A DNA stretch of 20,756 bases from assembly GCA_045807765.1 (NCBI GenBank), contig JBJMGU010000169.1:1-20756 (forward strand), given 5' to 3'. Below the pieces are notes generated by a model, which saw only the letters and a list, made by a program, of their open reading frames with translations, did no database searches and had not been told where the DNA came from. Source of the DNA: DATENM01 sp045807765. Lineage in GTDB: Bacteria > Acidobacteriota > Blastocatellia > UBA7656. Below, one piece after another: positions 1 to 6,659 of the stretch. Numbering within the stretch: the stretch's first letter is position 1; every line of letters starts with the position of its first letter. A program made the translations under genes and the position numbers.

Positions 1-278
1 GTCTGAAGACGTCCAACCCTGAGCGCGCGCAGGCCGACGCCGAATTCGCGCTCGCCGAGTACCTCTACAAGAAAGGCTTTGGCGCCGAGGCCATCGCGCA
101 CTTCAAAGAGGCACAGCGACTGGCTCCGGATAATTGGAATTATAAACGGCAGGCTTGGGCGCTCTCGGACGCCGAGCGCGATTACGGCACGACGTTTATG
201 AACGAAGTGAAAAAGCTCAACGGCAAGCCGTACTACGAGCCGCGCCGCCTGCCCGAAGCAGAGCAGAAGAAGAATTGA
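1..278 (+). CDS. C-terminal part of a TPR protein (probable redoxin-TPR fusion), 5' end outside window
   Basis: The frame opens before the window (first full codon at base 3) and ends at TGA 276-278, leaving 91 residues. The visible part holds one clear TPR-like helix pair (about residues 10-45, with AEYLYKKGFGAEAIAHF and then KEAQRLAPDN). A tail follows with WNYKRQAWAL, YGTTF and GKPYYEPRRLP. From family knowledge, TPR tails of this kind, with a 'K/RQ-W-A/S-L' segment and a closing 'GKPYY.P' piece, follow TlpA/AhpC-like redoxin domains in acidobacterial and chloroflexal proteins. The redoxin half is therefore inferred, not seen. The reading frame and codon use fit a real gene. A strong hairpin begins 10 bp after the stop. 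Confidence 0.7.
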   Translation, partial: LKTSNPERAQADAEFALAEYLYKKGFGAEAIAHFKEAQRLAPDNWNYKRQAWALSDAERDYGTTFMNEVKKLNGKPYYEPRRLPEAEQKKN

Positions 279-287
279 GCCACAAAA

Positions 288-326
288 CCAACCAGGCATC
301 ACCTGAGCGCAGTGATGCCTGGTTGG
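288..326 (+). terminator. 15-bp perfect stem-loop after the TPR gene
   Basis: Bases 288-302 (CCAACCAGGCATCAC) are the exact reverse complement of 312-326, around a 9-base loop. It lies 10 bp after the stop of the upstream gene. There is no T run on the + side, but on the - side the stem is followed by TTTTG. It may therefore terminate - strand transcription better, or act as a bidirectional or 3'-end-stabilising hairpin. Confidence 0.6.
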
Positions 327-433
327 CAGAACTGATCGAAGGTTGACTTTACTGCTCGCGATTCAGCGGTCAGCGCCAGCCGGTCGTACAATTCAGCGCC
401 CGAATAAATCTTTCTATCTTTGATTTTTTCCAT
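299..433 (-). CDS. possible small protein, 44 aa, unknown
   Basis: A short frame on the - strand starts at ATG 433-431, with a purine-rich GGGGGAG about 10 bases upstream, and stops at TGA 301-299. The product begins MEKIKDRKIYSGAELYDRLA and is charged and soluble-looking, with no membrane segment. I recognise no family. Its last eight codons lie inside the long hairpin at 288-326, which would be unusual for a real gene but is not impossible. It is listed because the start context is good and the composition is protein-like. It could equally be chance. Confidence 0.2.
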   Translation of the reverse strand: MEKIKDRKIYSGAELYDRLALTAESRAVKSTFDQFCQPGITALR

Positions 434-974
434 AAGTACATTAACTCCCCCACGCCACTGTGAGAATCCCCGCACTCTGACCCACAAGGCTGTTCCTGAC
501 TCGGCTAAAACGCGGCATATCATCAGGCGACGTCATGAAAAGCGTCTGTTTGAGTCCGCCCCTCGGCAAAGGCGCAAGATCGCGGGTGCCCCTTTGCCGG
601 AGGCTAGAACGACTGTGTGGCAAACCATCAGCAAAGGTGAGGCGTGGTTGGCAGGAGTTGTGGCGCTGCTGATCTATTCCGCCTTGCTCATTCAAATGCC
701 CTACTGCGCTTCGCTAGTCAATGGCCTGTATCCCTCCTTCCTCCCAGCAGCGAGCGGCTGAAATAAGTTTAGCTTTTGCCGAACATCGCAGGCCACGCAC
801 CTCCCTTAATCACTCCTCGTCAATGCTGTTAGCTCGTGATGGCGGTCACGCTCGCTTGTGATGGCTGCACTAGCGAGCCGATTAAGCCGGTGAGAAAATA
901 GGGTGTTTAATCATCAGTGGAACATCTGCTGGCGGCAATCCATGCCACCCAACCCAGAAAAGGAGTCATCAGTC
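434..974. other. gene-poor stretch upstream of the AOC-like gene
   Basis: No recognisable gene, tRNA or riboswitch is seen here. A + frame at 420-761 is open and its last third would encode a hydrophobic segment (WLAGVVALLIYSALLI). It has no ribosome binding site at any ATG, GTG or TTG that would capture that segment, and its first half reads like out-of-frame sequence, so it is not called. The right part carries the paired GTGATGGC repeats and a 7-bp inverted repeat (GCTCGCT 850-856 / AGCGAGC 872-878). Both could belong to the control region of the gene at 975. Confidence 0.5.
836..865 (+). repeat. two GTGATGGC direct repeats, 22 bp apart
   Basis: GTGATGGC occurs at 836-843 and 858-865. The similarity extends to the right (GGTCAC against TGCAC). 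The offset of 22 bp is about two helical turns, as seen for tandem regulator sites. They end about 110 bp before the start codon of the next gene. A regulatory role is inference. Confidence 0.3.
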
Positions 975-1517
975 ATGAATCAAACCAAAGGGATCAGAGG
1001 CAAACCGTTTGTGGTGCTCGCCGTGATCGCGGCCCTGGCAATCGTCGGCGTCGTGCTGGGCGCGAAGAACACTTCGAGGAACTACTTCAACCGCCTGACC
1101 GTCAAGGTCGTCCCCGCCACGACTACCTACGCGCAGGCCGGCGAACACCCGACCGGCCCCTTCTGCATGCAAGGCGAGGTCTTCTTCAAAGGCATGCTCG
1201 ATGAAAACGGCAACCCATCGGAAGACTACACCTCGGTCGGCGAGTGGACCTGCTGGGGCTGGATGATGAAATCGGACGGCTACGCCGCCGCCAACGATTC
1301 ATATGATCTGCTGCCGCTCGGCGGCAGGCTGGAGTTGCAAGGGCACATCGGCGACACGGCGCGCAGCATCGTCGGCGGCACGGGCATCTTCAAGGACGCG
1401 CGCGGCGAGGTGTCCTTCAAGGCGCTCGACGAGCCTGCCGGCGCGTTCCTGGTCACCTTTGAGTTCTTCTCCAGCACCGAGCTTCCCGAAGGGATCATTA
1501 AATCCGGGAGCAACTGA
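975..1517 (+). CDS. membrane-anchored or secreted AOC/dirigent-barrel-like protein, 180 aa
   Basis: ATG 975 is chosen because AAAAGGAG (957-964) lies just before it and it gives a clean N-terminus; an in-frame upstream start at 903 has no such site. Residues 10-30 form a hydrophobic helix behind a basic stretch (signal anchor or uncleaved signal peptide), so the rest should face the periplasm. The C-terminal half has GGRLELQGHIGD, then GGTGIFKDARGE (residues 134-145) and GAFLVTFEF. This matches the 'GGTG-x-F-x-x-ARG' turn of the allene-oxide-cyclase/dirigent beta-barrel fold. Cys64 and Cys93 could pair. In bacteria such barrels are mostly uncharacterised, and some bind small hydrophobic ligands. 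The specific role is unknown. The gene stands alone, with hairpins on both sides. Confidence 0.7.
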   Translation: MNQTKGIRGKPFVVLAVIAALAIVGVVLGAKNTSRNYFNRLTVKVVPATTTYAQAGEHPTGPFCMQGEVFFKGMLDENGNPSEDYTSVGEWTCWGWMMKSDGYAAANDSYDLLPLGGRLELQGHIGDTARSIVGGTGIFKDARGEVSFKALDEPAGAFLVTFEFFSSTELPEGIIKSGSN

Positions 1518-1529
1518 AATGATGAGGCA

Positions 1530-1571
1530 AAGGCCGGGGCCTTCGAGTCATACGGACCGCGCCCCGGCCTT
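1530..1571 (+). terminator. stem-loop after the AOC-like gene
   Basis: AAGGCCGGGGC (1530-1540) pairs perfectly with GCCCCGGCCTT (1561-1571) across a 20-base loop, 12 bp after the stop codon. There is no T run, which is usual in GC-rich genomes. Position makes a terminator the simplest reading. Confidence 0.5.
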
Positions 1572-1602
1572 CGCGCCGCATCGAATCGGGGGAGAGCATG
1601 CC

Positions 1603-1887
1603 GTGGGCATGAGCGCTGCCAAAACGTTGCCGAACGCACCTGTGATCGCGTTCCGTCATGTTTCGCTGTCGTTCGGCGAAAAGCCGGCGCATCTTGGATC
1701 TCATCATTCGGGCGCGCGACCTGCACGAGATTTCTTCACTCTACGTCACCAAAGAGCTGCACGAAATCAGCTATCTTGCAAATCACTATGCCGTCGAAGA
1801 CAAGGCTAGCCGGTGACGATAGAGATGCTAGGACCTGACCTCGGCGACCTGGTCGAGCGGCTGACGCCGCGCATCCGCGCCGCCTGA
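1603..1887 (+). pseudogene. remnant of an Mla-type ABC transporter ATPase, core deleted and frameshifted
   Basis: From GTG 1603 or ATG 1609 the frame reads MSAAKTLPNAP and then VIAFRHVSLSFGEKPA, the usual first strand of an ABC ATPase (just before the A-loop and first beta strand), preceded by GGGGGAG. At about 1685 the sense jumps to another frame. That frame reads RRILDLIIRARDLHEIS, SLYVTKELHEI and YLANHYAVED to TGA 1814-1816, the region after Walker B with the H-loop position ('VTK/VTH') of MlaF-like ATPases. Roughly 170 residues holding Walker A, the signature motif and Walker B are missing between the two pieces. After the stop, a further short open piece (IEMLGPDLGDLVERLTPRIR) runs to 1887; its origin is unclear. 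No intact permease or MCE gene is next to it. The family assignment is from motif recognition; the deletion is directly visible. Confidence 0.6.
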
Positions 1888-2037
1888 TCTATCCCAAGAG
1901 CTTGCCAGGCTTTCAGTTGTGAAACCCCGATACTCCTCGTTGTTTTTGTGCCTCGTTCACTCGATCAATAACTGCTCAAACTGATCAACTCCTCGGAACT
2001 GACCAGCAAGGACGCCCCCAACGGATCTGATCGGTTG

Positions 2038-2046
2038 TGATATACT
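2038..2046 (+). promoter_or_regulatory. extended -10 promoter of the CoA ligase operon
   Basis: TG-A-TATACT is a good extended -10 element, 36 bp before the start codon of the ligase gene. No convincing -35 box lies 17 bp upstream, as is allowed for extended -10 promoters. Confidence 0.5.
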
Positions 2047-2081
2047 GCCGCCGATAAGTACAGACGACGGAGTGCCGAGCG

Positions 2082-3659
2082 ATGACGATCTCTTTCCCGG
2101 AACAATTCAACATGGCCACTTACTACCTTGACGACCGTATCAAGGAGGGCTTGGGCGACAAGGTGGCCGTCTACTGCGAAGACCAGAAATACACCTACAC
2201 AGACGTTCAGCGGATGGCGAACCAGGTAGGCAACGTGCTGCTCAGTCTCGGCGTCGAGATGGAAGATCGCGTGCTGATTGTCCTGCCCGATTCCATCGAA
2301 TTCGTCGCCACATGGTTCGCCATTGCTAAGATCGGCGCGGTCATCGCTATGGTCAATACCATTCTGCCGGCCTCGGACTACGAATATTACCTCGATTACA
2401 CACGCGCCAAGGTCGCCGTCGTTCACGTTTCCGTCATGGAGCGCTTTGCGCCCGCCGCTTCGCATTCGCGCCATCTACGTCACACCATTGTTGTCGGCAC
2501 CCAACAGTCGGGCAGCCTCGAAGGCATCACCGGGCGCTCGTCTATCATCTCTTACGAGCGGGCGACGGCGTCGGCATCGGCTGAGCTTGCGACCGCGCCG
2601 ACCTTGCGCGACGACCTGGCCATCTGGCTGTTTACGTCAGGCTCGACGGGTCAAGCGAAAGCCGCCGTCCACATGCACCACGACCTGCCGTATAACACCG
2701 AGTGCTACGCCAAGCAGGTGCTGAAGATCACCGAGCAGGACATCACCTTGTCTGTGCCGAAGCTCTTCTTCGGTTATGCGACCGGCACCAACCTGCTCTT
2801 CCCGTTTGCCGTTGGCGGCGCGACGGCGCTGTTTGCTGAGCGCTCAACCGCCGAGACCATGTTCGAGATGATCGAGAAGTTCCGCCCGACCATCCTGACC
2901 AGCGTGCCGACGATGATCAATGCCATGCTGCAAATCGAAGGGGCGCGCGACCGCTATGACCTGTCGAGCCTGCGCTGCTGTCTATCGGCGGGCGAAGCCT
3001 TGCCGCCTGAGCTTTACCATCGCTGGATGGACGCCTTCGGAATCGAGATTCTCGACGGCATCGGCTCGGCAGAGATGTTTCATATCTACATCACCAACTA
3101 TCCTGGCGAGGTCGTGCCGGGCAGCCTCGGTCGCCTGGTGCCGGGGTACGAAGCGCGCATCGTTGACGTCGACGGGCGCGATGTCGCGGCAGGCGAGATG
3201 GGAACGCTGCGTGTCAAAGGCGATTCGGCGGCGCTCTGTTACTGGCAGGCACACGAGAAATCGAAAGTGATCTTCGCGGGCGACTGGTGCACGACCGGCG
3301 ATCAGTTCACCGTAGATGAGCGCGGCTATTTCTGGTACTGCGGGCGCACGGACGAGATGCTGAAAGTCGGCGGCATCTTCGTGTCGCCGACCGAGATTGA
3401 AAACTGCTTGCTTGAACATGAAGCGATACGCGAATGCGCCGTCATCGGCACAGCCGGCGAGCAAGGGCTGATCAAGCCGAAAGCCTTCGTCGTGCTCGCC
3501 GAAGGGTTCGCTGCCAGCCTTGAGATGGAGCGCGAGTTGAAAGATTATGTGAAGGCAAGGCTGGCGGTCTATAAGTACCCGCGCTGGATCGAGTTTCGCG
3601 ATGACCTGCCGAAAAACGAGCGCGGCAAGATGGATCGCCGCGCCTTGAAATCGCTATGA
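2082..3659 (+). CDS. benzoate-CoA-ligase-family acyl-CoA synthetase, 525 aa
   Basis: This is an ANL-superfamily adenylating enzyme that would activate an aromatic or related carboxylate to its CoA thioester with ATP, in the cytosol. GACGGAG lies 9 bases before ATG 2082. The opening FNMATYYLDDR and the YCEDQKYTYTDVQ segment are typical of the benzoate-CoA ligase family. Motifs run in order: ATP loop TSGSTGQAKA (about 185-194), DGIGSAE (325-331), TGDQF (405-409), hinge GRTDEMLKVGG (421-431), YKYP (497-500) and the catalytic lysine in KNERGKMDR (Lys516). Length and motif order are complete, so it should be active. The substrate cannot be read from sequence; no ring-cleavage or reductase genes are nearby. 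The stop overlaps the next start by 4 bp, so the creatininase-family protein is made from the same message. Confidence 0.88.
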   Translation: MTISFPEQFNMATYYLDDRIKEGLGDKVAVYCEDQKYTYTDVQRMANQVGNVLLSLGVEMEDRVLIVLPDSIEFVATWFAIAKIGAVIAMVNTILPASDYEYYLDYTRAKVAVVHVSVMERFAPAASHSRHLRHTIVVGTQQSGSLEGITGRSSIISYERATASASAELATAPTLRDDLAIWLFTSGSTGQAKAAVHMHHDLPYNTECYAKQVLKITEQDITLSVPKLFFGYATGTNLLFPFAVGGATALFAERSTAETMFEMIEKFRPTILTSVPTMINAMLQIEGARDRYDLSSLRCCLSAGEALPPELYHRWMDAFGIEILDGIGSAEMFHIYITNYPGEVVPGSLGRLVPGYEARIVDVDGRDVAAGEMGTLRVKGDSAALCYWQAHEKSKVIFAGDWCTTGDQFTVDERGYFWYCGRTDEMLKVGGIFVSPTEIENCLLEHEAIRECAVIGTAGEQGLIKPKAFVVLAEGFAASLEMERELKDYVKARLAVYKYPRWIEFRDDLPKNERGKMDRRALKSL

Positions 3660-4420
3660 GCGTATTCAACCACCTGACCTGGAAGGAAGCTCAAGAAGCG
3701 CTCCGCGCGGGCGCGGTGATGATCTTGCCGGTCGGCTCGACCGAGGCGCACGGGCCGCACCTGCCGCTGGCGACCGACGTGATTATCTCAGAAGAGATGT
3801 CGCGCCGCGCCGCTGCTCAACTGCAAGCGCAGGCCATTTCGGCCTTCGTCTTGCCGCCTATCGCTTACAGCGTCACTGATTTCAGCGCCGATTTCGCCGG
3901 CACGATTTCGATTCGACACGAAACCGCGACGGCGCTCATTCGCGACATCTGCGTGTCGCTTTATAGGCAGGGCGCGCGGCTCGTGGTCGTCGCTAACTCA
4001 CACCTTGAGCCCGACCATGTCGCTTCGATCAATGAAGCCATCGCCCAGGTGAAGCGCGAGACCGGGCGCGACGTGGCCTTTCCCGATAAGCGCCGCCGCC
4101 GCTGGGCCGCCCGTCTTACCGAAGAGTTTCGGCGCGGCGACTGTCACGCCGGCTCCTACGAAACGTCGCTGGTGCTGGCGGCGCGGGCAGAGCTGGTGCG
4201 CGAAGCGGTGCGCCGCCAGCTTGACCGCGTGCCGATCTCAATCGCCGAAAAGATTCACGACGGCGCGCGGACGTTCAACGAAGCGGGCGGCACTGAAGCT
4301 TACTTCGGCAATCCCGCCGAGGCGACACCTGAAGAAGGCGAAGCGTCTTACGCAGCGCTCGCCTCCATGCTGGTTAGCGCCGTGACCGAAGCGCTCGCGG
4401 CAACCGACGGCGGCCCGTGA
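3656..4420 (+). CDS. creatininase-family amidohydrolase, 254 aa
   Basis: This is a metal-dependent hydrolase of the creatininase/MftE/FAPy-deformylase family, acting on amide-type bonds in the cytosol. The ligand motifs are present: GSTEAHGPHLPLATD (Glu30, His32, Asp41), NSHLEPDHV (His116) and HAGSYETSL (His164, Glu169), plus the family's late AYFGNPAEAT. The usual 'NGHGGN' is replaced by NSHLEPDHV, a variant that sets it apart from classical creatininases and MftE. The ATG (3656) sits inside the ligase stop region (ATGA), which indicates translational coupling. No mycofactocin genes are visible, so an MftE role is unlikely. A hydrolase paired with an acyl-CoA ligase could free a carboxylate that the ligase then activates; this is inference. 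Confidence 0.85.
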   Translation: MSVFNHLTWKEAQEALRAGAVMILPVGSTEAHGPHLPLATDVIISEEMSRRAAAQLQAQAISAFVLPPIAYSVTDFSADFAGTISIRHETATALIRDICVSLYRQGARLVVVANSHLEPDHVASINEAIAQVKRETGRDVAFPDKRRRRWAARLTEEFRRGDCHAGSYETSLVLAARAELVREAVRRQLDRVPISIAEKIHDGARTFNEAGGTEAYFGNPAEATPEEGEASYAALASMLVSAVTEALAATDGGP

Positions 4421-4421
4421 A

Positions 4422-4449
4422 GCGCCGGCTCTGGCTGGTGCGCCGGCGC
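4422..4449 (+). terminator. stem-loop after the ligase/creatininase unit
   Basis: GCGCCGGC (4422-4429) pairs with GCCGGCGC (4442-4449) across 12 bases, immediately after the creatininase-family stop. No T run follows. It separates the coupled pair from the methyltransferase and may end or attenuate the transcript. Confidence 0.4.
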
Positions 4450-4471
4450 GACTTCATGCTACAAGCAATCG

Positions 4472-5605
4472 GTGATGAGCAAGAATTGCAAGCGACGCTT
4501 ACCGATTGAAGCACCTTCGAACGGCTCAGCCGCCAACCATCTCTCTATCAATCTAAACTCGGCGCACCTGTTGGCGCGGCTCGCCGAAGCCGCTGCCGCG
4601 CGGCGCATCACCACGCTCAAGAACAAAACAGCGGCCATTCAACAAACCCTCAATGGCGACGACCGGGGCGATGAACTGTTCAGCGCCAACGGCGACGGCG
4701 TGCGCTTGCGGCGCGACGTTCTGAGCGCAGAGCTTGAGCAGGTTGTGGCGGCGCGCACACTGGAGCGGGCACGCTATTACTTGAAGCGGCTGGCGCGCGG
4801 CGTCGAAGACCGGCGGACTACGGCCATCAACGACATCAACCTGCGGCGCTGGAAAGAGTATGACGAGGTGCTCACCGACAGCCTCTGGGTCGAGCCGAAG
4901 CGCGACACGGCGGGCGCGCACACGAGCGCGTACTGGGGCAATTTCATTCCGCAGATTCCGCGCCAGTTGATGCTGCGCTACACGAAGCAGAACGACTGGG
5001 TGTTGGACTGTTTTCTCGGCAGCGGCACGACGCTGATCGAATGCCGTCGCCTGGGCCGCAACGGCATCGGTGTCGAGCTGAATACAGATGTCGCTCGTCA
5101 GACCAGACGGCGCATCCGCGAGGAAAGTAATCCGCACCACGTTCGCACCGAAGTCATCACCGGCGACGCACGCCGTGTAAAACTGCGCCGCCTGTTCGAC
5201 CGGATCGGCGTCGAGCGCGCGCAGATGGTCATCCTGCACCCGCCTTATCACGACATCATTGCCTTCTCGGATCGGGCTGACGATTTATCGGCGGCGCAAA
5301 CAACCGAGGCCTTCTTGAAGATGTTCGGCGAGGTGATTGACAACGCCACGCCGCTGCTCGAAGACGGGCGCTATCTGGCGGTGGTCATCGGTGACAAGTA
5401 CGAGCGCGGCGAGTGGCAGCCGCTCGGCTTTCGCTGCATGGAAGAAGTGCTGAAGCGCGCCTACCGTTTGAAGAGCATCGTCGTCAAAAACTTTGACGCC
5501 ACGCGCGCCAAGCGCGACCAGAAGCAGCTATGGCGCTACCGTGCGCTTGCCGGCGGCTTCTATGTCTTCAAGCACGAATACGTGTTGCTCTTTCAGAAGA
5601 AGTGA
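4472..5605 (+). CDS. orphan site-specific DNA methyltransferase (N4/N6 amino type), 377 aa
   Basis: It transfers a methyl group from S-adenosylmethionine to an exocyclic amino group in DNA. The SAM-binding motif LDCFLGSGTTLIE (FxGxG at about 181-185) is preceded by a motif-X-like stretch, YWGNFIPQIPRQLMLRYT (154-171), and followed by the catalytic tetrapeptide HPPY (256-259) in VILHPPYHDI. The order X-I-IV differs from the common beta order, in which the PPY motif comes first. HPPY in place of D/S/N-PPY is a known minority variant. The C-terminus FYVFKHEYVLLFQKK is typical of the superfamily. The first 130 residues are helical and charged and could hold the target-recognition part. The start is GTG 4472 or the next codon, ATG 4475; neither has a clear ribosome binding site. 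No restriction endonuclease gene is adjacent, so it looks solitary. Confidence 0.82.
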   Translation: MMSKNCKRRLPIEAPSNGSAANHLSINLNSAHLLARLAEAAAARRITTLKNKTAAIQQTLNGDDRGDELFSANGDGVRLRRDVLSAELEQVVAARTLERARYYLKRLARGVEDRRTTAINDINLRRWKEYDEVLTDSLWVEPKRDTAGAHTSAYWGNFIPQIPRQLMLRYTKQNDWVLDCFLGSGTTLIECRRLGRNGIGVELNTDVARQTRRRIREESNPHHVRTEVITGDARRVKLRRLFDRIGVERAQMVILHPPYHDIIAFSDRADDLSAAQTTEAFLKMFGEVIDNATPLLEDGRYLAVVIGDKYERGEWQPLGFRCMEEVLKRAYRLKSIVVKNFDATRAKRDQKQLWRYRALAGGFYVFKHEYVLLFQKK

Positions 5606-5607
5606 TT

Positions 5608-5628
5608 GGCTGAATCGGTTGCTCAGCC
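5608..5628. terminator. short bidirectional stem-loop between convergent genes
   Basis: GGCTGA (5608-5613) pairs with TCAGCC (5623-5628) around a 9-base loop. It lies in the 17-bp gap between the methyltransferase stop and the convergent ROK gene, and includes the ROK stop codon. It is weak on its own; the position supports it. Confidence 0.35.
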
Positions 5629-6618
5629 GCCGGCGCGACCGGCGCGCTCGGTGAAGGTGTCGCGCGCCAGCAGCGCCGCGCCGATGATGCCGGCGTCCTG
5701 GACTAGCTCTGCCGCGACGATCCGCAAGCCCATCGTGCATGGTTGTACGACGCTGCGCTGAACTTCTTCGCGGATTGGCGCAAGGATCAACTCGCCCGCC
5801 GCCATCACGCCGCCGCCCAGAACAACCGCTTCGACATTCAGCAGGTTGATCACGCTGGCGATGGCGGCGCCGAGTATGCGGCCCGTTTCGCGCAGAACGC
5901 TGAGCGCCAGCGCATCTTGCTCCATCGCCGCGCGCACGACGCGCTCGCCCGTGAGCGTCCCTTCCATATCGCGCGCCAAGCTCGACAGCGAATAAGTCGG
6001 GTCGCTGAACAATTGCTCGCGGACGCGGCGCACTATATTTGGCCCCGACGCCAGCGTCTCAAGACAACCGGTACTGCCGCAGCCGCATTCCATGCCGTCG
6101 AGCACCACTTTGAAATGGCCGAACTCGCCGGCAAAGCCGCGGCTGCCGCGCTGAATCTGGCCGTCGAGAATCAACCCTGCGCCGATGCCTGTACCCATCG
6201 TAATGAAAAACACATCCCGACAGCCGCGCGCCGCTCCCCGCCGCCACTCGCCGTAAGCCGCCATGTTGGCGTCGTTATCGATGATGATCGGCAGCCCCGT
6301 CGCTGCTTCCAGCTCGCGGTGGATGTCGAAGGACGAAACATCAACGAGGTTGGGGTTGGCTTCGACGCGCTGTGTGCTGCGATTGATGAGTCCGGCCCAG
6401 CCGATGCCAGCGGCGGCAACTTGACTCGTCGCCCCTTCGGCGGCGCGCAGTTGATTGATGACCTCGATCAATTGATCGATGAAGACGCGCGGGTTGCTGA
6501 CTTCCGAAACGATGCGCGCCTGCTCGATGATCGCGCCGTCGGCGCCGATGATCGCGCCGCGAATCGTTCGTCCGACGTCGAGGCCAAGATAGTAGCGGTT
6601 TGAATCTCCTATGCTCAT
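5623..6618 (-). CDS. ROK-family sugar kinase (glucokinase-like), 331 aa
   Basis: It probably phosphorylates glucose or a related hexose with ATP. ROK features in order: an N-terminal phosphate loop LGLDVGRTIRG (11-21), the catalytic-base motif IIDNDANMAAYGEW (Asp116), the second nucleotide loop MGTGIGAGLI (141-150), and the zinc signature GEFGH then ECGCGSTGCLE (His168, Cys178, Cys180, Cys185). LGGGV near the C-terminus is also typical. The oddity is that the first loop reads DVGRT where ROK kinases normally have D-x-G-G-T/S. An Arg in place of the second Gly could alter ATP handling. All other residues look intact, so activity is still likely. It begins 41 bp after the Ser/Thr kinase stop and is probably co-transcribed with it. 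A ROK repressor is unlikely because there is no N-terminal helix-turn-helix. Confidence 0.88.
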   Translation of the reverse strand: MSIGDSNRYYLGLDVGRTIRGAIIGADGAIIEQARIVSEVSNPRVFIDQLIEVINQLRAAEGATSQVAAAGIGWAGLINRSTQRVEANPNLVDVSSFDIHRELEAATGLPIIIDNDANMAAYGEWRRGAARGCRDVFFITMGTGIGAGLILDGQIQRGSRGFAGEFGHFKVVLDGMECGCGSTGCLETLASGPNIVRRVREQLFSDPTYSLSSLARDMEGTLTGERVVRAAMEQDALALSVLRETGRILGAAIASVINLLNVEAVVLGGGVMAAGELILAPIREEVQRSVVQPCTMGLRIVAAELVQDAGIIGAALLARDTFTERAGRAGG

Positions 6619-6659
6619 CGCTTTGATCGATCCTGCCAGCGCGGTGAAAATCTAAAATC

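Noticed and set aside
420..761. + frame ending in a hydrophobic segment, as a small membrane protein
   Set aside because: No ribosome binding site at any usable start, the N-terminal half has Arg/His/Pro-rich shadow-like composition, and no family is recognised.
3656..4420. Mycofactocin peptidase MftE
   Set aside because: Same superfamily, but none of the mycofactocin genes is near and the central NGHGGN-type motif is different.
5743..6603. Long + frame opposite the ROK kinase gene
   Set aside because: It is the antisense of a fully conserved ROK gene; the product is Arg/Ala/His-rich with no motifs, typical of high-GC antisense frames.
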